NCBI RefSeq assembly: GCF_000006565.2
Contig: NC_031479.1
Coordinates: forward strand, 4,118,289 to 4,182,288
Direction: 5' to 3'
From: Toxoplasma gondii ME49
Lineage: Eukaryota; Apicomplexa; Conoidasida; Eucoccidiorida; Sarcocystidae
Length of the DNA stretch: 64,000 nt
The stretch's first letter is position 1, and the number at the start of each line of letters is the position of its first letter. The notes beneath the pieces are model-generated. The model saw only the letters and a program-made list of their open reading frames with translations, was not told the origin of the DNA and did not search any database. Positions 50,940 to 64,000 of this stretch are shown here, piece after piece. A program made the translations under genes and the position numbers.

Positions 50940-53900
50940 CTGCTCACACGCCGAGGAAAGAGACCTGGCTTCCGGGCACACTTCGTGTTTTTTCGGTGAG
51001 CTCCAAATCTAAATTCATCTTACAATTTTGATTCAATTTTGATTCAAGGAGGGCTGCAGGGAGAAGAAACCACAAAGAGCTGCAAACGTCATTCTAGTTT
51101 CCCATATCGCTCACAAGCATCCTAAACGACAGGCGGCGAGGAAAGAGACCAACAGGACGAGACGACGAGAAGGGGAAGCGGCTGTGAAGACGAAAAAGCG
51201 ACTGTTGCGAGGCAGGACAAAGACACAAAGTAGAATGTAGAAGAACAGAGAGCAGATTCAAACACCGGAATATGCCGCAGTAAGGAGACTGGCGACGAGG
51301 TCGACGTGCCTTGAAACGCGCTGCATGCAGCTAGATCGAGACTCGCCTATCGCAAAAAAAAATTGGAGACAGCCGATCCCCAGAATTCAATAGGTTCGTC
51401 TTTCTGAAGGTTACTCTCTCTCTTACCTTTCAAATATATGTTTTTTGGCCTCTGGCGCTTTCTTGGTTCCATTTAGTGTCAACGCGCCGTCTCTTCTCCG
51501 CAAACAACAGCATGCTGGGGGGGGGACACTAGCTGGTCTCAACCAGAGGCGGGTACTGTGTTTCTGTGGCATCTCGTCCTTGAATTTCTTTTATTGAGTC
51601 GGTTCTTTGCATTTTTCGGTCCAGGCCAATCCAGTGGCATATTTCCCTCATTGACTGCAGGCTTGAAGGAGAGAAGGAGTGCCACTGCGAGCGGTCCAAG
51701 ATGAGGTGCAAAAAGCGCAAGAAATGTTGACCCACGACTAGACAGTGCGCACAAGCCGGTTAATAAACGTCCACGTATCGTTATATATTTACAGGCAGGC
51801 ACGATCACACACAAATATACACATTGAGGACCGGATACGTTTTCTAGTGCTATCATACTCCAGAAAACATAGGCAAATGCGCAGTGTCTGGGGCAGTGGC
51901 AGAACGCGAGATACCGTGCGCAGAAAAGCATCGACGCTGGTTTTGCGCGACCCAGTATCTGCTGGGAAACGTCATATAGCGTAAATAGAATAGAATTGGT
52001 ACAGTTCTGACTTCATTGTGACCGCCGTAGCGTGTGGAGAAGTCCCTTTATCTCGTAGCCCCCTCTGAGCACTGTAGGGTGTTCTTCGCCGCTGCAGCGT
52101 GCATGGGTACATCTTGCTCGGAGTCACGATTTATCACTCCTTATCTGGGTGTCTGTACGTCTACAGCTTTATCATGCGCCAGTTTCTTGTGTCAAACGTC
52201 GTCTCCGTGTCGCGTTGCCTTTAAGTGGCACAGCCCGTGTGTTCCTGTCTCTATTCGTCATTTTCTCAACTCAGGTGTCTGCCTTTGTTCATGACGACTA
52301 AATACATGTGCTTCCTGGTCGTTTCTTATACTTCATCTATACTGAATATTCATATGTGTTTGTGTCGGCAGAGGTGTGTCGTGTTTCTCTGTCACTCATT
52401 AAAACATTTTCATCACCCGCCATCAAAGGGGATCTCGCTCAAAAGGCCCAGGAAAAACGAACGTTGAATGTGAATGGCGATTGCAGGGGCACACCTCTCT
52501 GTGGTAATGACCATTGACAGCATAGACGCTTATACTTAGGCATGCATGGCTTAATCTTTACGACAAACATATGACCACGGTCAAGGTCAACCAGGTCAAT
52601 ATGCCTCTGAGGTAGACCACTTCCAAAACACCAAACACACTCAATCAACCGCCCAGTCGCCTGTCGCTTTCGTTTTTCATGTCACAAATTGAGATGAGAG
52701 CCTGAATTGCTCAAGGATACATGCCAACACGATGTTGTCGCCTGGTGCGCCTTGAGAGCAGCACTAGTTTCTGGTGATAGTAACGAGAGCGAGATGTGTC
52801 CAAACCTGCGAAAACCTCGTGGAAGCGGTCAAACCCACGGGCATGGCGCAGCCTGCCGATTACCATTATGTATGTAACAAATAAGAATACGGGTTTAGTC
52901 GTCAAAGAAACGAACAGGCAGTACGGTTTCGCAGCGTTGCCTCTCCCCAGTTGTTCTCAACCGGAAAGCATGGAAAAAGACGATTCGCTGCGTCTCTGCA
53001 CGTTCGTATCGAACAAAAAATTGAAGCCCTTGATGGGGACAAGACCCTTAGTGTGTAGATAAGTGCCTCTACGTCACCCCACAGCGAAAGTTCGGGGCTG
53101 CCATCGCGTTTTCGAGCATGCCACCGGTGTCAAACTCTGGCTCCAGAGAAACCTGACTTCCCTCATGTGGTGTACCAGATCATTCCTCCTAAGAATGCTA
53201 CCCCAGTGTTTGTTTGTCTCTCGTGAACTGCACATTCTATTAACTTTAGTATGGATCAGTTGCTGCCACCGGAGTGACGGGGAAACCCTCAGCAAAAACC
53301 CAAAGAAAATATCGGACGAAAAGCATAAAGGTAGCCATGGCGTGTTCCTCTCGAAACTGAGGAAATCTAGCAGCTCGAGTTCTGAGCAGGAATATCGCCA
53401 GTATCCGATGTTTACCATTTCAGCATACTTCTATCACGCTGTGCAGGCCATCATATATGACACTCAACAAACCACATTTTGCGAACTAACTACTCAAATT
53501 TGCATACAGAACGTCCTGTTGCGGAGGAAGAAGGAAAGAACGAAAACCCTTCCCCAACTCCTTGCCCAGGTGAACGTGACTTTCTCAGTCAGAGGAAAAT
53601 CTCGCGTGTGTGCTGTCATCTTCACCGGGTGCCCGAGAGCCACTCTCACCGCCCTAATATCTTAGTCCATGTTGAACTGCCCTTGGAGAATTTCGTAGAG
53701 TAGGACACTTTCAGAAGACTCAGGACAGCTACGCTTTTCCAGCTCCGTCAATGGAGACTCCGTGAGTGGCCTTTCACCCAGCCCTCTCTCACTGTTTTTA
53801 ATTCCGCGGGTATTTAGACAGCTCCCTGACACCTAGCAGCCAAATGAGACTACGCGGCCTTCTCCCCGTGGCTACTACTCTACCACTTTTCTCGCGACCA

Positions 53901-54858
53901 AAAGGCGGCATTTTTCCTCCACGGAAGAGATTAAATGGTAGAGACAGCACGAGCAGAAAGGAGATATATTTGTGTTCGTGTCTGATTCACAGCCGTCTCC
54001 TCACTTCCGTTGAGACAGAGTCAGGATTCACACATTCACAACACTGGGATGCGCTGGACTCCATCGAGTCGAGTGTTTGCGCGAGAAAAGTCGGGGCAGC
54101 TCGGGGTCGTTGAAACGGCAAACACTGGCAACAAAACGGGCAAACGGTGCTTCGGAAGCTCAGACAAACTGGAATGCGTAGCGATAGGATGTGGCGCGTG
54201 CAAAATGTACTGACTTGGGGAGTGCTTCTTCTCAGACGCTGCCAGTACCTCGACAGCGTCCCCAAAGCCGTTCCAGAGACACCGAGTCATGTCGACACTC
54301 GATAGTCACCGACGAAAGAAATAAGAACAAGACTTCACTTTGTGGTAACCTTTCGTCGTCGTTCGTAGTGGATCTTCTTCGGGGAGTATATCACATAGGG
54401 GGTCGCTTGAGTTGCTCGAGTCTTCAGGCAAAATATGGAAATAAAGCTGGAGACGACACGCTGAGAACTTTGGGGCTCTGCCCTGCGCTTTTCTCGCGCG
54501 TTTGCCGAGTTTATCCCTCTTCAAGCGTGTAGCTGAATTAAACCGATGCTTTCAGTTGCTCGATGGGATTACCACTCGTTTGTTACCTTTTCGGGGCTCT
54601 TTCTTTCTGCAGTCACGAATCCGTGCAATGTCCTCGACTCAGCGATACCCACGTGAAGTCACGCCTGTTCGTTGGCTTTTTTGCTATCTGATTGCGCCAG
54701 AGCTTGTTTTGTGCATTTCAATCTAGAACGAATCGACGAGTTCTTCGCCTGTCAAATCACTGGACAAAAAACTGAGGAAGCTCTTTTCCTTTCGTCTCTC
54801 TCCTTGCACTCCCGTCCGTCGTTCTGATCACTGTGGCCGTAGCTTTTTGTTTACAGAG
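50940..54858. other. Spacer between divergent genes
   Basis: This separates the starts of the large minus-strand gene and the RPAP1 gene, so it should hold both promoters. A 200-codon plus-strand frame at 53063-53665 has no recognisable motif or splice partners. The TTTACAG just before the ATG at 54859 could be the acceptor of a 5' UTR intron. Confidence 0.5.
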
Positions 54859-57800
54859 ATGGCTGATCCCAGTGGAAAGCAAACGCATCTTGCTTCCGAG
54901 TGTCCTCCTGGTGATTCGTCTGTCGATCGGGGCTCGGACTTCGCTTGTTCGTCGTCTTCTGCTGTCTGTCCAGATGGCAAAACGCCTGGACGTCGACAGC
55001 CGAGCGTCTTTAAACTCAGTGCATCGACGACTCCTCTAGGCAGAGTGCCTCTGTTCCCTCCTGCAGAGGAACCATTGCGTTTCGCGTATTCTGGTGTTTC
55101 AGCAGCTCCTTTCCATGACTCCAGCCGAACGCTTGGCTCTCAGAGGGTGGACTCCTCGTTCGCATCAGAAAAACTTGCCACCCATTGTGGAGCCCCGGCT
55201 TCTTCGAGGTCTTTCTTCGCCTCGGAAAGAGGTGTGCGCTTCGTGGTGAATCCGTACGCGTCCGAGGAACAAGGTAGGGAAACACTAAGGACGTGTTACA
55301 CCATGATAGAAATACCGTACGACGCGTTGCAAGCGTTGCTGTACTTTGAAGTTGAAACTAAGTTTTGACGGTGCAGCGAATCATTTTTTACATCATTCGC
55401 TATGAGTCTCAGCTACCAGCTCTAGCGCACTCGACGTGAGGGGGTGCCGCCGACAACTGGTGGGAGACAGCTAGAGTGACCACAGACTCGTCGCGTATAC
55501 GGTGTGGGTCGTCTCGTTCTAAAAAGGGCAGAAGATCATGCGTAAGTTGTCGCAAATTGTCTCGGGTGTTCGAGGACATGTGGTGTGCCCCGCGGCTCTT
55601 CAGTGGATTTGCGGCACTGTAAAAAAGTATCTTTTCTCACTTCTTCCAGATATGTATGAAAGAGTGTTACCTCTCTGGGGTTTTCGGTGGTACGAGGTAC
55701 GGTCTCTTTAAGTGGGGCTTTGACACTCTCTTGCGCGTTTTTTGTCACATTCTCCTGACATGATCTGCATGTTGTGCGTTGTCTCAGCAAGTCCAGAGAG
55801 ACAAGGTCGGCATCTGTGCTCGTCCGGCGTCTTCCCAGGTGTCGGCGCAGAAGCTGAGAAGCGACAGGCAGATGCCGAGATTGCGCAGTTGGCCATTCGC
55901 GAGACCGAGGAGGGCGCGCCTTCTGCGTTCGTGCTGAGAAACGTCGTTGAAAGAAATGTATCGTCTGACAGCTTAGGAGACCCCTCGGCGGCAACACCTG
56001 CCCGCGCAGGTGCAGCTGTAACCGATTCTTTGTCAGCTTCATCAGGGGGTCCCCAAGGCGAGCTCCCATCTTCTCTCCCTTCGTATGCCGCCGTCGAGGC
56101 ACCTTATGGGTTCCCGATGCCTGTCCATCGTTCTCTTTGTTCTGGGAGAAACGGATTCGAGGGTGACGATTCCTTGCGAAGGGCCGTAGGTGTCTCGCCG
56201 CCGCCTGTAGAGGCAAGAGACAAACGCACTTTGAGGATGCACGACGACTCAGGCTTTCTAGGAGGTCGCCAACTGAGCGAGAAGGCGCGTGAAGAAATCG
56301 AGGACCACAATCTCCAGCTTCTGAGCCGCATGCATCCCCATGAAATCCGCGAGGCGCAGGAAGAAATCTTGCAGCGTTTCGGAACGAAACGGTTTGAAGC
56401 GCTCCGGAGACGTGCGCTCAGGCGGGCGCAGGCGGCTCAGAGATACGAGAGAAGAGTGGCACTCGGCGGAGACTACAGTCGTGATGCAGGAAACCAGGGA
56501 GCAGCGAATGGAAGTGCTGCCAGCGGCGTAACGACTCTCTGTCCAGAAGGAGTCGTCCCCGTCAAGACCGCGACGGAGGACCCTCATGGTACTGCCAACC
56601 CCTCGACCGGGTCGCCTTCATCCGGCTTGTGTGTCTCCCCGTCTTCCGGTAGTTCTCCTGTATCGTCCCCGCCCCCGTCAGCATCGTCGTCAGCTTCATT
56701 CGCCCTTCCTGGCGGCGGGAAGTGCATTCTGGAATGGAGCGTAGACCCGCGTGTCTTGTCCGAGGAAGCTGGGGTGCCGCAGGGGTTGCAGAGCCCAGCA
56801 AGAGCCTTCCCGCATGCGCGAGTCGGAGACCTTCAAATGGACAAGAAGATTGACGACAGCTGGAAAACGAGAGATGCACGGCGTCCAACTCCGGAACCGG
56901 TTATGTCTGACTGCTCGCGGGGACAAGGAGATGTAAAGCCTAGAGGAGTGAAGAGTTCTGTGCGCTTTGACATCCAGGAGGCTGCGAAGCTTCAGTGGGC
57001 AAATCCGCTTGACGTTGAGGATGCCCGAGGGGGACCCGTGGAGGAAGCAGATGAAGAGGAATGGGATGCAGCAGAGGTGAAGGCGATTGTCACAGGCTCA
57101 GCGAGACCCGGCAAGACAGGCAAACGACGACGCATTCGCATCGAGAAGCTTCGATTTGACTTTGACGGGAAGCTCCGGAGCCAGATGTTTGTTTTTCAGG
57201 CACTCTGGGACGCCATCCGCTTGCTCCAGCAAGTCGACGGAAAGTCCCTCTCTTCTGAATCGTTTCCTCTTCGCAGTCTTCACGAACTGGTCCCTGAAGA
57301 CCCTCTAGAGTTCCACAGGGGCCTCCACCACCACAGCGATGAAGCCGCCCTTCCCGGTTATACACTGGGTGAGCTGTTTCAACTGGCTCAGAGTGCAAGC
57401 CGCCCTCAAGCCGCGTTGGCTGTTCGTACACTCGGGGCCGTGCTCCGACAATCTCGGGTGCTTTTTTCTGTTTCGAGAAGAATCGACACCCTGTTGTGTG
57501 GACACGCAAGCGAGGTGTCATCTGTTCTATCGTCCCTGTATCTCGGAGGCACTGCTGAGCAAAAAGGAGAGACAGGTGACAGCTTCTCGCTTCTTCGGCC
57601 CTTCGATCTCTCCGATTCTACCGTCGTCTCAGCTTTTGGTCTAGGCTTTCGTAGGTGGAGACGGTTTGTCTTTCGAGATCTGTTCCTGTGCTGGAGACTT
57701 GCGTCGCTCCTTCAGCAGCAGACGCCTGCTACCCACAGAGCTGCCCTCGTCGCCCTAGATGCCGCACTTGCTGTCCCCACTCGCGACGAGGTGGTTGGGC

Positions 57801-60800
57801 TGGATGATGCCTGTAGGCTGGGGGACACTGCGGCAGGGATGGGAGAAGGAGACGAAGAAGGACAAGGGGACACAGAGGAAGGCGAGAGGGAACGGAATCA
57901 TGATGGAGAGGGTCCGTTCTGGTGGCGGGGAGTTGCCTGGGGAGGCGGTTGGTCGTTTCCGTTTTTTCTTGAACCGAGTCGCAAAAACTCGACCTGCAGG
58001 GTAGCGGGAAAATCCAGCGACGGGGCGAAAAGCACAGATCACCCCACGCCTTTGTTGGTCCCTAGAGGCGCCACAGAAGCCTTTGCAATTGGCTGCCTCA
58101 ATCACGGAGGAGGCCAAATGGTAGCGACGCGTTCTGGGCATCCGGCTGCGAGATGCGTGTCAGCAAACGAAGCAGCAAACGGTGGAACGGGGAAGGACCA
58201 CAACGAAGCACAGGAAATTTCATTCTCCACTTTCTCACCCCCTCGAGGAGACGAAACCACGGACACGGAGAAGGCACGCCTCGAACGCGTGTGCTTGTAT
58301 GGCTTAGGAGGCTTTGATCTTGTTGAAGAAGGAGACAGTGGCTTTCCTTTGTTGAGTTTCGCAGGTCCAGGCGGTGGAGAAGAAGAGAGAAGCGGGTGCG
58401 GAGGCGCGTGCACATTCTGGCAGGCGCTGTCGCTTCGCGTGCGTGCACAACAAAAGGCATTGGGCTGTGTAGAGGTCGAAGATACGAACGAGCAGCGACC
58501 CAGGCGGGTCAAGTTCTCGGCTGCAGAGGGAGCCTCTGCTGGGGAGGCGACGCCCGCCTCCGATGACGAGGAAGATGTCTCAATTGCGGAGCTGTTCTTT
58601 CGCCATCCCATCTCTTCCCTCCTCACCTACAGCCACCTTTTAGACCGTCTCTCTTTTTTCCTCAGTACCTACGAGGGCGACGAAGAAATCGAGCGCAGCT
58701 GCCTCCGTCTGCTACTCCCTTGTTCTCTCCTCGGCCCCTCGGCAGTCGACCAGATTGTCTTCCACCCCATTCTCTCGCAGCGCCTCCAGCACCTGGCGCA
58801 AAGTCTGGTTGTCGGCTCGAGTGCTCGCGGGGTTCGTATCCAGCGCCAGCGAGTCACTTTGTTTTCGAGTGCTAAAGACTGCGACATTACCGTTGGTAAC
58901 GCCTCTCAACACGTGACAGCTGGCGACGTGTACAGGCAGCTGCTGTCTGCGAAAAAAGCAGAAGCTGCAGCTCTGGCGGAGCGCTGTGGCACGCCGCTAT
59001 CTTCCGCAGAACGCAGGGTACTCCTTGACCTTCTTCGCTTGCTTCGGTGCTTCGCCAGGTGGGGCACGGTTCGGCCACACGACGGCGAGGACAACGCCGA
59101 CGCAGAAAACACTTTATGGGGTGAAATGTCTTCCGCTTTCTGGGCGTTGATCAACCAGAGCATGATGGAGGGTGTTTCCGTTATCCCACGAATAGATGGA
59201 AAGGAACCGAAGTGCGACGAACGGGATGAACAACAAAGTGAATCAGCGGTCCGTAGCATCCACGATAACGCTTCACAAGCGACGATTTCATGTCCGGCTC
59301 CTTCCTCGGTGGCGTTTCCGACTGAGGTGCAGCAGCTGCTGGCGGCCGCCGAAGCGCTTCGGGTCATGCGGGTGGCTGTTTATCGGAATGGGCGACCTGA
59401 CGAATTTGCCTCCTTCTACCCAGTTCTTGCCACGTACGTACACCAGTTTGCAACTTGCCTGCAACAACTATATGGAGAGTCCATTCTCCTCCGGCTTCTC
59501 TTAGACGCGACTCCGTCACCCCTCCCACTTCAAGGAAAAGACGACGGAATAGCGAGCGACGAATTGCTTCGGCCAGCTGCCGCCCCTCCCTTGGATAATT
59601 CGCTGACTTACTCCTTTTCCCATGGGTCTCATACGTCTGAGAGCAAACCTTCGCGGCAGCTGGCTGCCCTCGGCAGCCAAATGGAGGCGGTGTGGACCTT
59701 CCATGGAAGTGTCACGAGAGAAATCTTCTTGTGGGCAACCCTCAGTCTGGAGAAGCGGAGGCGTGTCAGATGGGACGAGCCGGAAGGGCCTGCCCGTACT
59801 GGTATGGAGGTGAGTTGGTTCCTTTCTTGGAAACAAAGCCATTGACGAGAAGATGTAGACAATAACCGAGGTGGATGGATCTTTTTTGTTGGTGTTGCAG
59901 ACGCATTTGCATGTGATCGCCGACAGACGGGACGATACAACAGCTTGCGAGCGTTCCTCGCTTCTCGTGTTGTGCCTCTCGTGCCGTTTAACTTTTCTTT
60001 CTCCCTCCATTCCTTCATGCGGTCTACGGTCGAGAGTATCGTCTCCTTCATTGAGACGTGTACTTGCCTTCCTGGTCCTCGGTTTCTTCCTCATGTTTCT
60101 CTGCATCTCTGAGCCGGAACCCGATCTCATTCGCCTTCTTCATTGTCAATAGAAGCGCTTTTGTGTGTTCCCCTACTCTTTAGCCTTATCCCCATTGAGC
60201 TGTTATCACGCGTCTGTGCCCTTGTGGTTTCTCTGCACTTCAGGGCGCGTCGCTTCTCGGTCCCGTCCCCGTTCTTCTTCGCCTCTTTTGGCAGTTGAAG
60301 CCTCACACCTCCTCGGTCCCCTCTCTGGCTTCCTTCCGCGTTGTCCAGAGTGCTCTTCAGCTGGCTTCCACCAGTACGTCGCTGGTGATTCGGTCGCTAC
60401 TGCCGCTGTCTCGAGAGAACGCGACCGTTGGTGCTCCCGCCGGAGCCCCTTTGCGCGGAGCTAACCAAGACCAGTCGAGGGCAAAAGCTTGCAAACATGG
60501 GGATTCCTCTGCGTTGCCGCCTTCCGTTTCCGCCGGGGCTACATACGGCTGTGTTGAAACCCTGACTGCAGCTAAATATTCCACGAAGAAGGACGACGTA
60601 GAATTACGACTATCGTCGAACGGCAGGAAGATGGAATGCGCCTCGGCCAGTGTGTCCACAGGGACGCAGGAGGAGCTGCCAGGCGACGCGCGACAAGATG
60701 CCGGGAGTTTCATCGGAGAGCGCAAATCGTCAGGGAGAAAGCAGGTAGGGAGAATGGCGTGGACGAGAGACGAAGAGCTTCTTTTCTTCCGGTGGCTACG

Positions 60801-63800
60801 GTCGTCACGTCCTGTGTTGGACGCGCTGCTGTGTGACACCCGTGAAGAGGAATGTGGCTCGGCATGTTCACCGAGAAAGGGAGTGGAAGACATTTGGAAC
60901 TCATCTTGCCTTTCATCCGGCGTACCCTGTATTCAAATCATGAAACAGCTGGCCCTGAAGCTAGACGGGAATAAGAACGGAACGGATCTCGCGGCGAGTG
61001 TCGCCGCGTACGCCATTGAATCAGGGTGGTCGTCAGGAATTCGGTGCTGCTGCCACAGACAAGGGGCTGGGAAGAATGCGACACCAATGGGGACCCTGCA
61101 AACGGAGACAAGTTTAGGCAAGGAGCCAGCAGAAAGTACCGTGGTGGTGGGTCAGGGAGCGTCGGCGTGCTGGAGAGGTGTCATTCCTGCCACCAGTGAG
61201 AACTTTGCGTCACTTCCCTCAGAGAGGGAACTCGCATTTCTTGCTCGACTTCAATGTGGCGTGGGTGTGACACAAACATTGAGAAGCAGCGTCGACGACG
61301 AAACCGCAAAGAAAGCAGCGACAGAGAAGCGAACCTCGGTTTTCTCGTCACCGTGTTCGTGTCCCAAGAAAGCTCCGTCTCGGTCGGGGCTCTCCTACAA
61401 CTTGTCCTGCATCGCCAACGAATGCAGTGAACATGGGTGTCCGTCGTTTGACCAAACCCGCAAGGAGCACCGGAAACCGAATCCAAGAAACGCTCTACCT
61501 CATGAGATTGAAGGCATTCTAACGGAGGCACGTTTCCTCATCACTGTCTCCGACTTTCTAACTATGGCCATCTACCTCGCACGCCAAGCTTCTACATCTG
61601 CGGTTGCGGTTGCGCGTTGTGCGCCGGCGGGACCGAACAATCCAAACGGTGACGTTATTGGTGAAGTCTTCTCCACAAAACTGCTTCTATCTCTTGGCAT
61701 TTCTGCTGCATCGCTGTGTCGCAGTTTGAAAGTTTTTCTGCTCGCTCTCTTTCGGTGTTTGCGGTGGCCAGAACCTCTAATGGGACATCGGGGCATCCTG
61801 GATGCCTGCAGATCGTTTTCGACAGTTCGCAGTGATACAATTGGGACATCCGAGTGTCAGTGTCGTGTCACTGCTTCTGGGTCGTCCTCGGCTTCGTCTG
61901 CTGCATCACCTTCTTCGTCACCTGCGCCCCCACCTCTGCGCTCTCATGAAGCGAGTGCGTGCTCAGGACCACTGCTGCTCTTCGATGTCCTGGCGCGTCT
62001 AATGCTCACCCTTCTGGGACTGCGTCGCGTGTGCATCACCACAGCCTCTGCTCGCAAGAGAGGAGAGAAAAGACAAGATGATATCCGTGAGAGGAGCTAC
62101 AGATATGCGCAGTGGGATGCATACGAAGAACAAGATTGTCTTTTGGCGGCGGTCAGCGCAGCGTCGACCTCTCACACGTTTCTCAAGTGTGTCGTCTCCC
62201 TATACTCGAATACGTCTCTCGCAATGAACACCTGGAAGAGACACGAGAAACCAAAGCCGTCTAAGCTCTCTCTTTCATGCGGTGTGGAAAGGCAGACCTC
62301 TACCAGAGCACGTCATGGCAAGGGAGAAAAACGAGAAGGAGGAGAAGACGAAGGAGAACAGCTTTTCAGGATGCACGGCCAGGATGACTGGAAGCAGGAG
62401 TGGTTAGATGCAGCAACGGAATGGTTCCTTCTTTGTTTTCCGCCTTCTGGCAGCACCTTACAACGCGTCGATGCTCAGAGAGAACAGGGACGTGTTGCCT
62501 CAAACACGGAAACTCCCCGTCACAGGGATATCACGTTCACGGCCGTTTATCGCTCTCTCTCAGCTGTCGTTGCAGAAGTAGAAGGAAGGCGTCGAGAGGA
62601 CGAAGAAGTGGATGGGGAAGCATACGAAAGTACAGAGGCGACGCCATGCCAGGAACGCCTTTTCCCGGTACCACTTTGTCTCCTTGAGTCCCTCGATGAC
62701 ATCTGCTCCAGCGTATTTGCGGAGCCTGGAGAGGATGAGGAAGCGGCGAACACGGAAGGAGGCGAGAGAAGTGGGGATATGCCACAACGGGAAGGAGCCA
62801 CTGAAAATGACTCTCAACGCAGGCACCTTGCCTCGGCTCTGCCGTGTCTCCCTCCGTTTGTGTCGCCTCTGGATGCGTTAGTGGGGGGCTGCTTGTGGGG
62901 CTCGTTAGGTCTATATTCGTCTTCCTTGCGTTGTTCTGGAGCCTCTGAATCTCACGCGACAGACACCAAGGGACTAAGACCAGACGGGACAGACGAAGGG
63001 AATCGAACTTACGATAATGCCTTTCCACTCGTCTTCATCCTCAGAACCGCGCCGTTTCTTGTCGAGAGTCTGGGACAATATTTCCCTCCTTCTCTTATTT
63101 TCTCAAGCCTTCTCCTTTTCTACACAGAACCGAGTGTTGCGAGAGGAGTTGACGGTCTCAGCCACAGCGTGTCTTCTGCATCTTACCGCCGGCCCAACGA
63201 CAGGGGAGAACACGAAGCAGCGAACCAGGAGCAAGATGTGTCTCTGGTACGCCCTTCTGCCTCGTCGTCTGTCTCATCTTCCACTTCTTCCTCCCCTGTC
63301 TCGGCTTCTGCCAGTGCCGGCAGCTGCGCTTCGCTTGCGCCAGCAGGACCGGGAAGGTTGACACTGAAGCACTTGGATGATCTCTGGTGGTTGCTTGATG
63401 CGTGGCTTCTGCAACCTCTTGGGAGGGCCTCAATGCGAGGGCACTTGAGTGAACCTTATCCGCTTCATGCTGCTCCAGCATTGATCCCAAGACAGGAGCA
63501 AGGGAAGGCCAGGGAGGCGACAGACAGCACGGAGCAGAAGGTCGGTGGAGCAGGTGGCACGGAGTCCGATTCGTCAAAGTCCCCGCAAACGCTAGGCTGT
63601 CCTAAGGTGCAGATAGAAGCTCAGCCATCTCTCTCGTTCAGTGACGCGTTCATGGCAATATGGAAGGCGGTCACCACAGCGAGGCCAGAAGAGGTGGAGG
63701 CATGCATAGACAACGTGGTCATGTTTGCACTAAGGACGGAGAAGTCTGTGGAGAACAGCAGTCTCGAAAAAGATTTTGCGAGGTGTAGAGAAGGGCACGA

Positions 63801-64000
63801 TGGACAGGAAGGACGGCATTCACACGACGATGCACTGTGCAAGCAATCAAATTGTCGTTATCCTGCTGTCTATTCGAATGACTCTGGCGACCCGCGTCGC
63901 GAGTCTCTCTCTTCAACTCCGAGTGTGTTTCCTCTGTGTTGTGCAAAAGCTCACGATGTATTGCTCACGCGGGTTTCCCGGCTTGTCCTGAGATCCCAAA
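54859..64000 (+). CDS. RPAP1: RPAP1 homologue (RNA polymerase II-associated protein 1), 3' end outside the window
   Basis: RPAP1 (MINIYO in plants, Rba50 in yeast) acts in assembly and nuclear import of RNA polymerase II. Exon 1 is 54859-55273, exon 2 is 55788-59809, and exon 3 starts at 60244 and stays open to base 64000. Phases are 1 then 0. About 2,730 codons lie in the window; human RPAP1 is about 1,400 residues. The RPAP1 N-terminal domain is at about 301-350 (EEIEDHNLQLLSRMHPHEI, then QEEILQRFG). The RPAP1 C-terminal domain is at about 585-690 (KLRFDFDGKL, the GLHHHSDEA histidine cluster, GYTLGELFQLAQSASRPQAA). The remaining long part has helical segments split by Ser-, Glu- and Gly-rich inserts; near 63640 it reads SFSDAFMAIWKAVTTARPEE. 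An extra exon inside 59901-60060 is possible, because that stretch is open in two frames with a good acceptor. Family assignment is firm; the intron 2 details are less so. Confidence 0.87.

Noticed and set aside
53063..53665. A 200-codon plus-strand frame
   Set aside because: No recognisable motif, no paired splice sites, and it lies in the spacer between two divergent genes; probably chance.
59516..60130. A 204-codon minus-strand frame
   Set aside because: It is antisense to the RPAP1 exon 2 end and intron 2; the plus strand there continues a clear coding exon.
1..64000. CRISPR arrays, tRNA or rRNA genes, insertion sequences
   Set aside because: I looked for spaced direct repeats, cloverleaf-like tRNA sequences, rRNA-like stretches and transposase motifs and saw none. 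The only repeats are simple-sequence arrays.

Overview
The window looks like nuclear DNA from a cyst-forming coccidian apicomplexan, most likely Toxoplasma gondii or a close relative (Hammondia, Neospora). Four things point that way: base composition near 50% GC; multi-exon genes on both strands with GT..AG introns carrying long pyrimidine tracts; many (AT)n arrays and TGCATGC-type motifs outside exons; and large Ser/Pro/Glu-rich proteins around conserved eukaryotic cores. There are no operons or bacterial-type signals. Species assignment is inference. All exon borders were predicted by eye from splice consensus plus phase agreement, not from transcripts.

Layout, left to right. (1) 1-4.7 kb: a possible terminal exon of an unidentified + strand gene, then non-coding sequence. 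(2) 4.7-14.25 kb, +: a 14-exon PUM3/Puf6-type nucleolar Pumilio-like protein. Its intron 5 holds a very AT-rich block that looks like inserted organellar DNA. (3) 14.9-16.1 kb, -: a three-exon gene for a small secreted Pro/Ala/Asn/Gln-rich protein whose first exon is almost exactly the signal peptide. (4) 16.1-20.07 kb: a gene-free spacer between divergent genes. (5) 20.07-27.06 kb, +: a coiled-coil protein gene reconstructed from about 12 exons, two of them micro-exons. (6) 27.1-30.9 kb: a spacer between convergent genes. (7) 30.9-41.25 kb, -: a 15-exon subtilisin-like membrane serine protease with a complete catalytic set, one transmembrane helix and a basic tail. (8) 43.75-50.94 kb, -: a very large Ser/Pro-rich protein of unknown function with a mitochondrial-presequence-like N-terminus. 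(9) 54.86 kb to the window end, +: an RPAP1 (RNA polymerase II-associated protein 1) homologue, about 2,730 codons in the window and still open at base 64000.

The genes form no single pathway. PUM3/Puf6 belongs to ribosome biogenesis and RPAP1 to RNA polymerase II assembly. The subtilisin and the small secreted protein belong to the parasite secretory pathway. The best candidates for undescribed biology are the small secreted protein, the coiled-coil gene with its Cys-rich last exon, and the large 43.75-50.94 kb protein.
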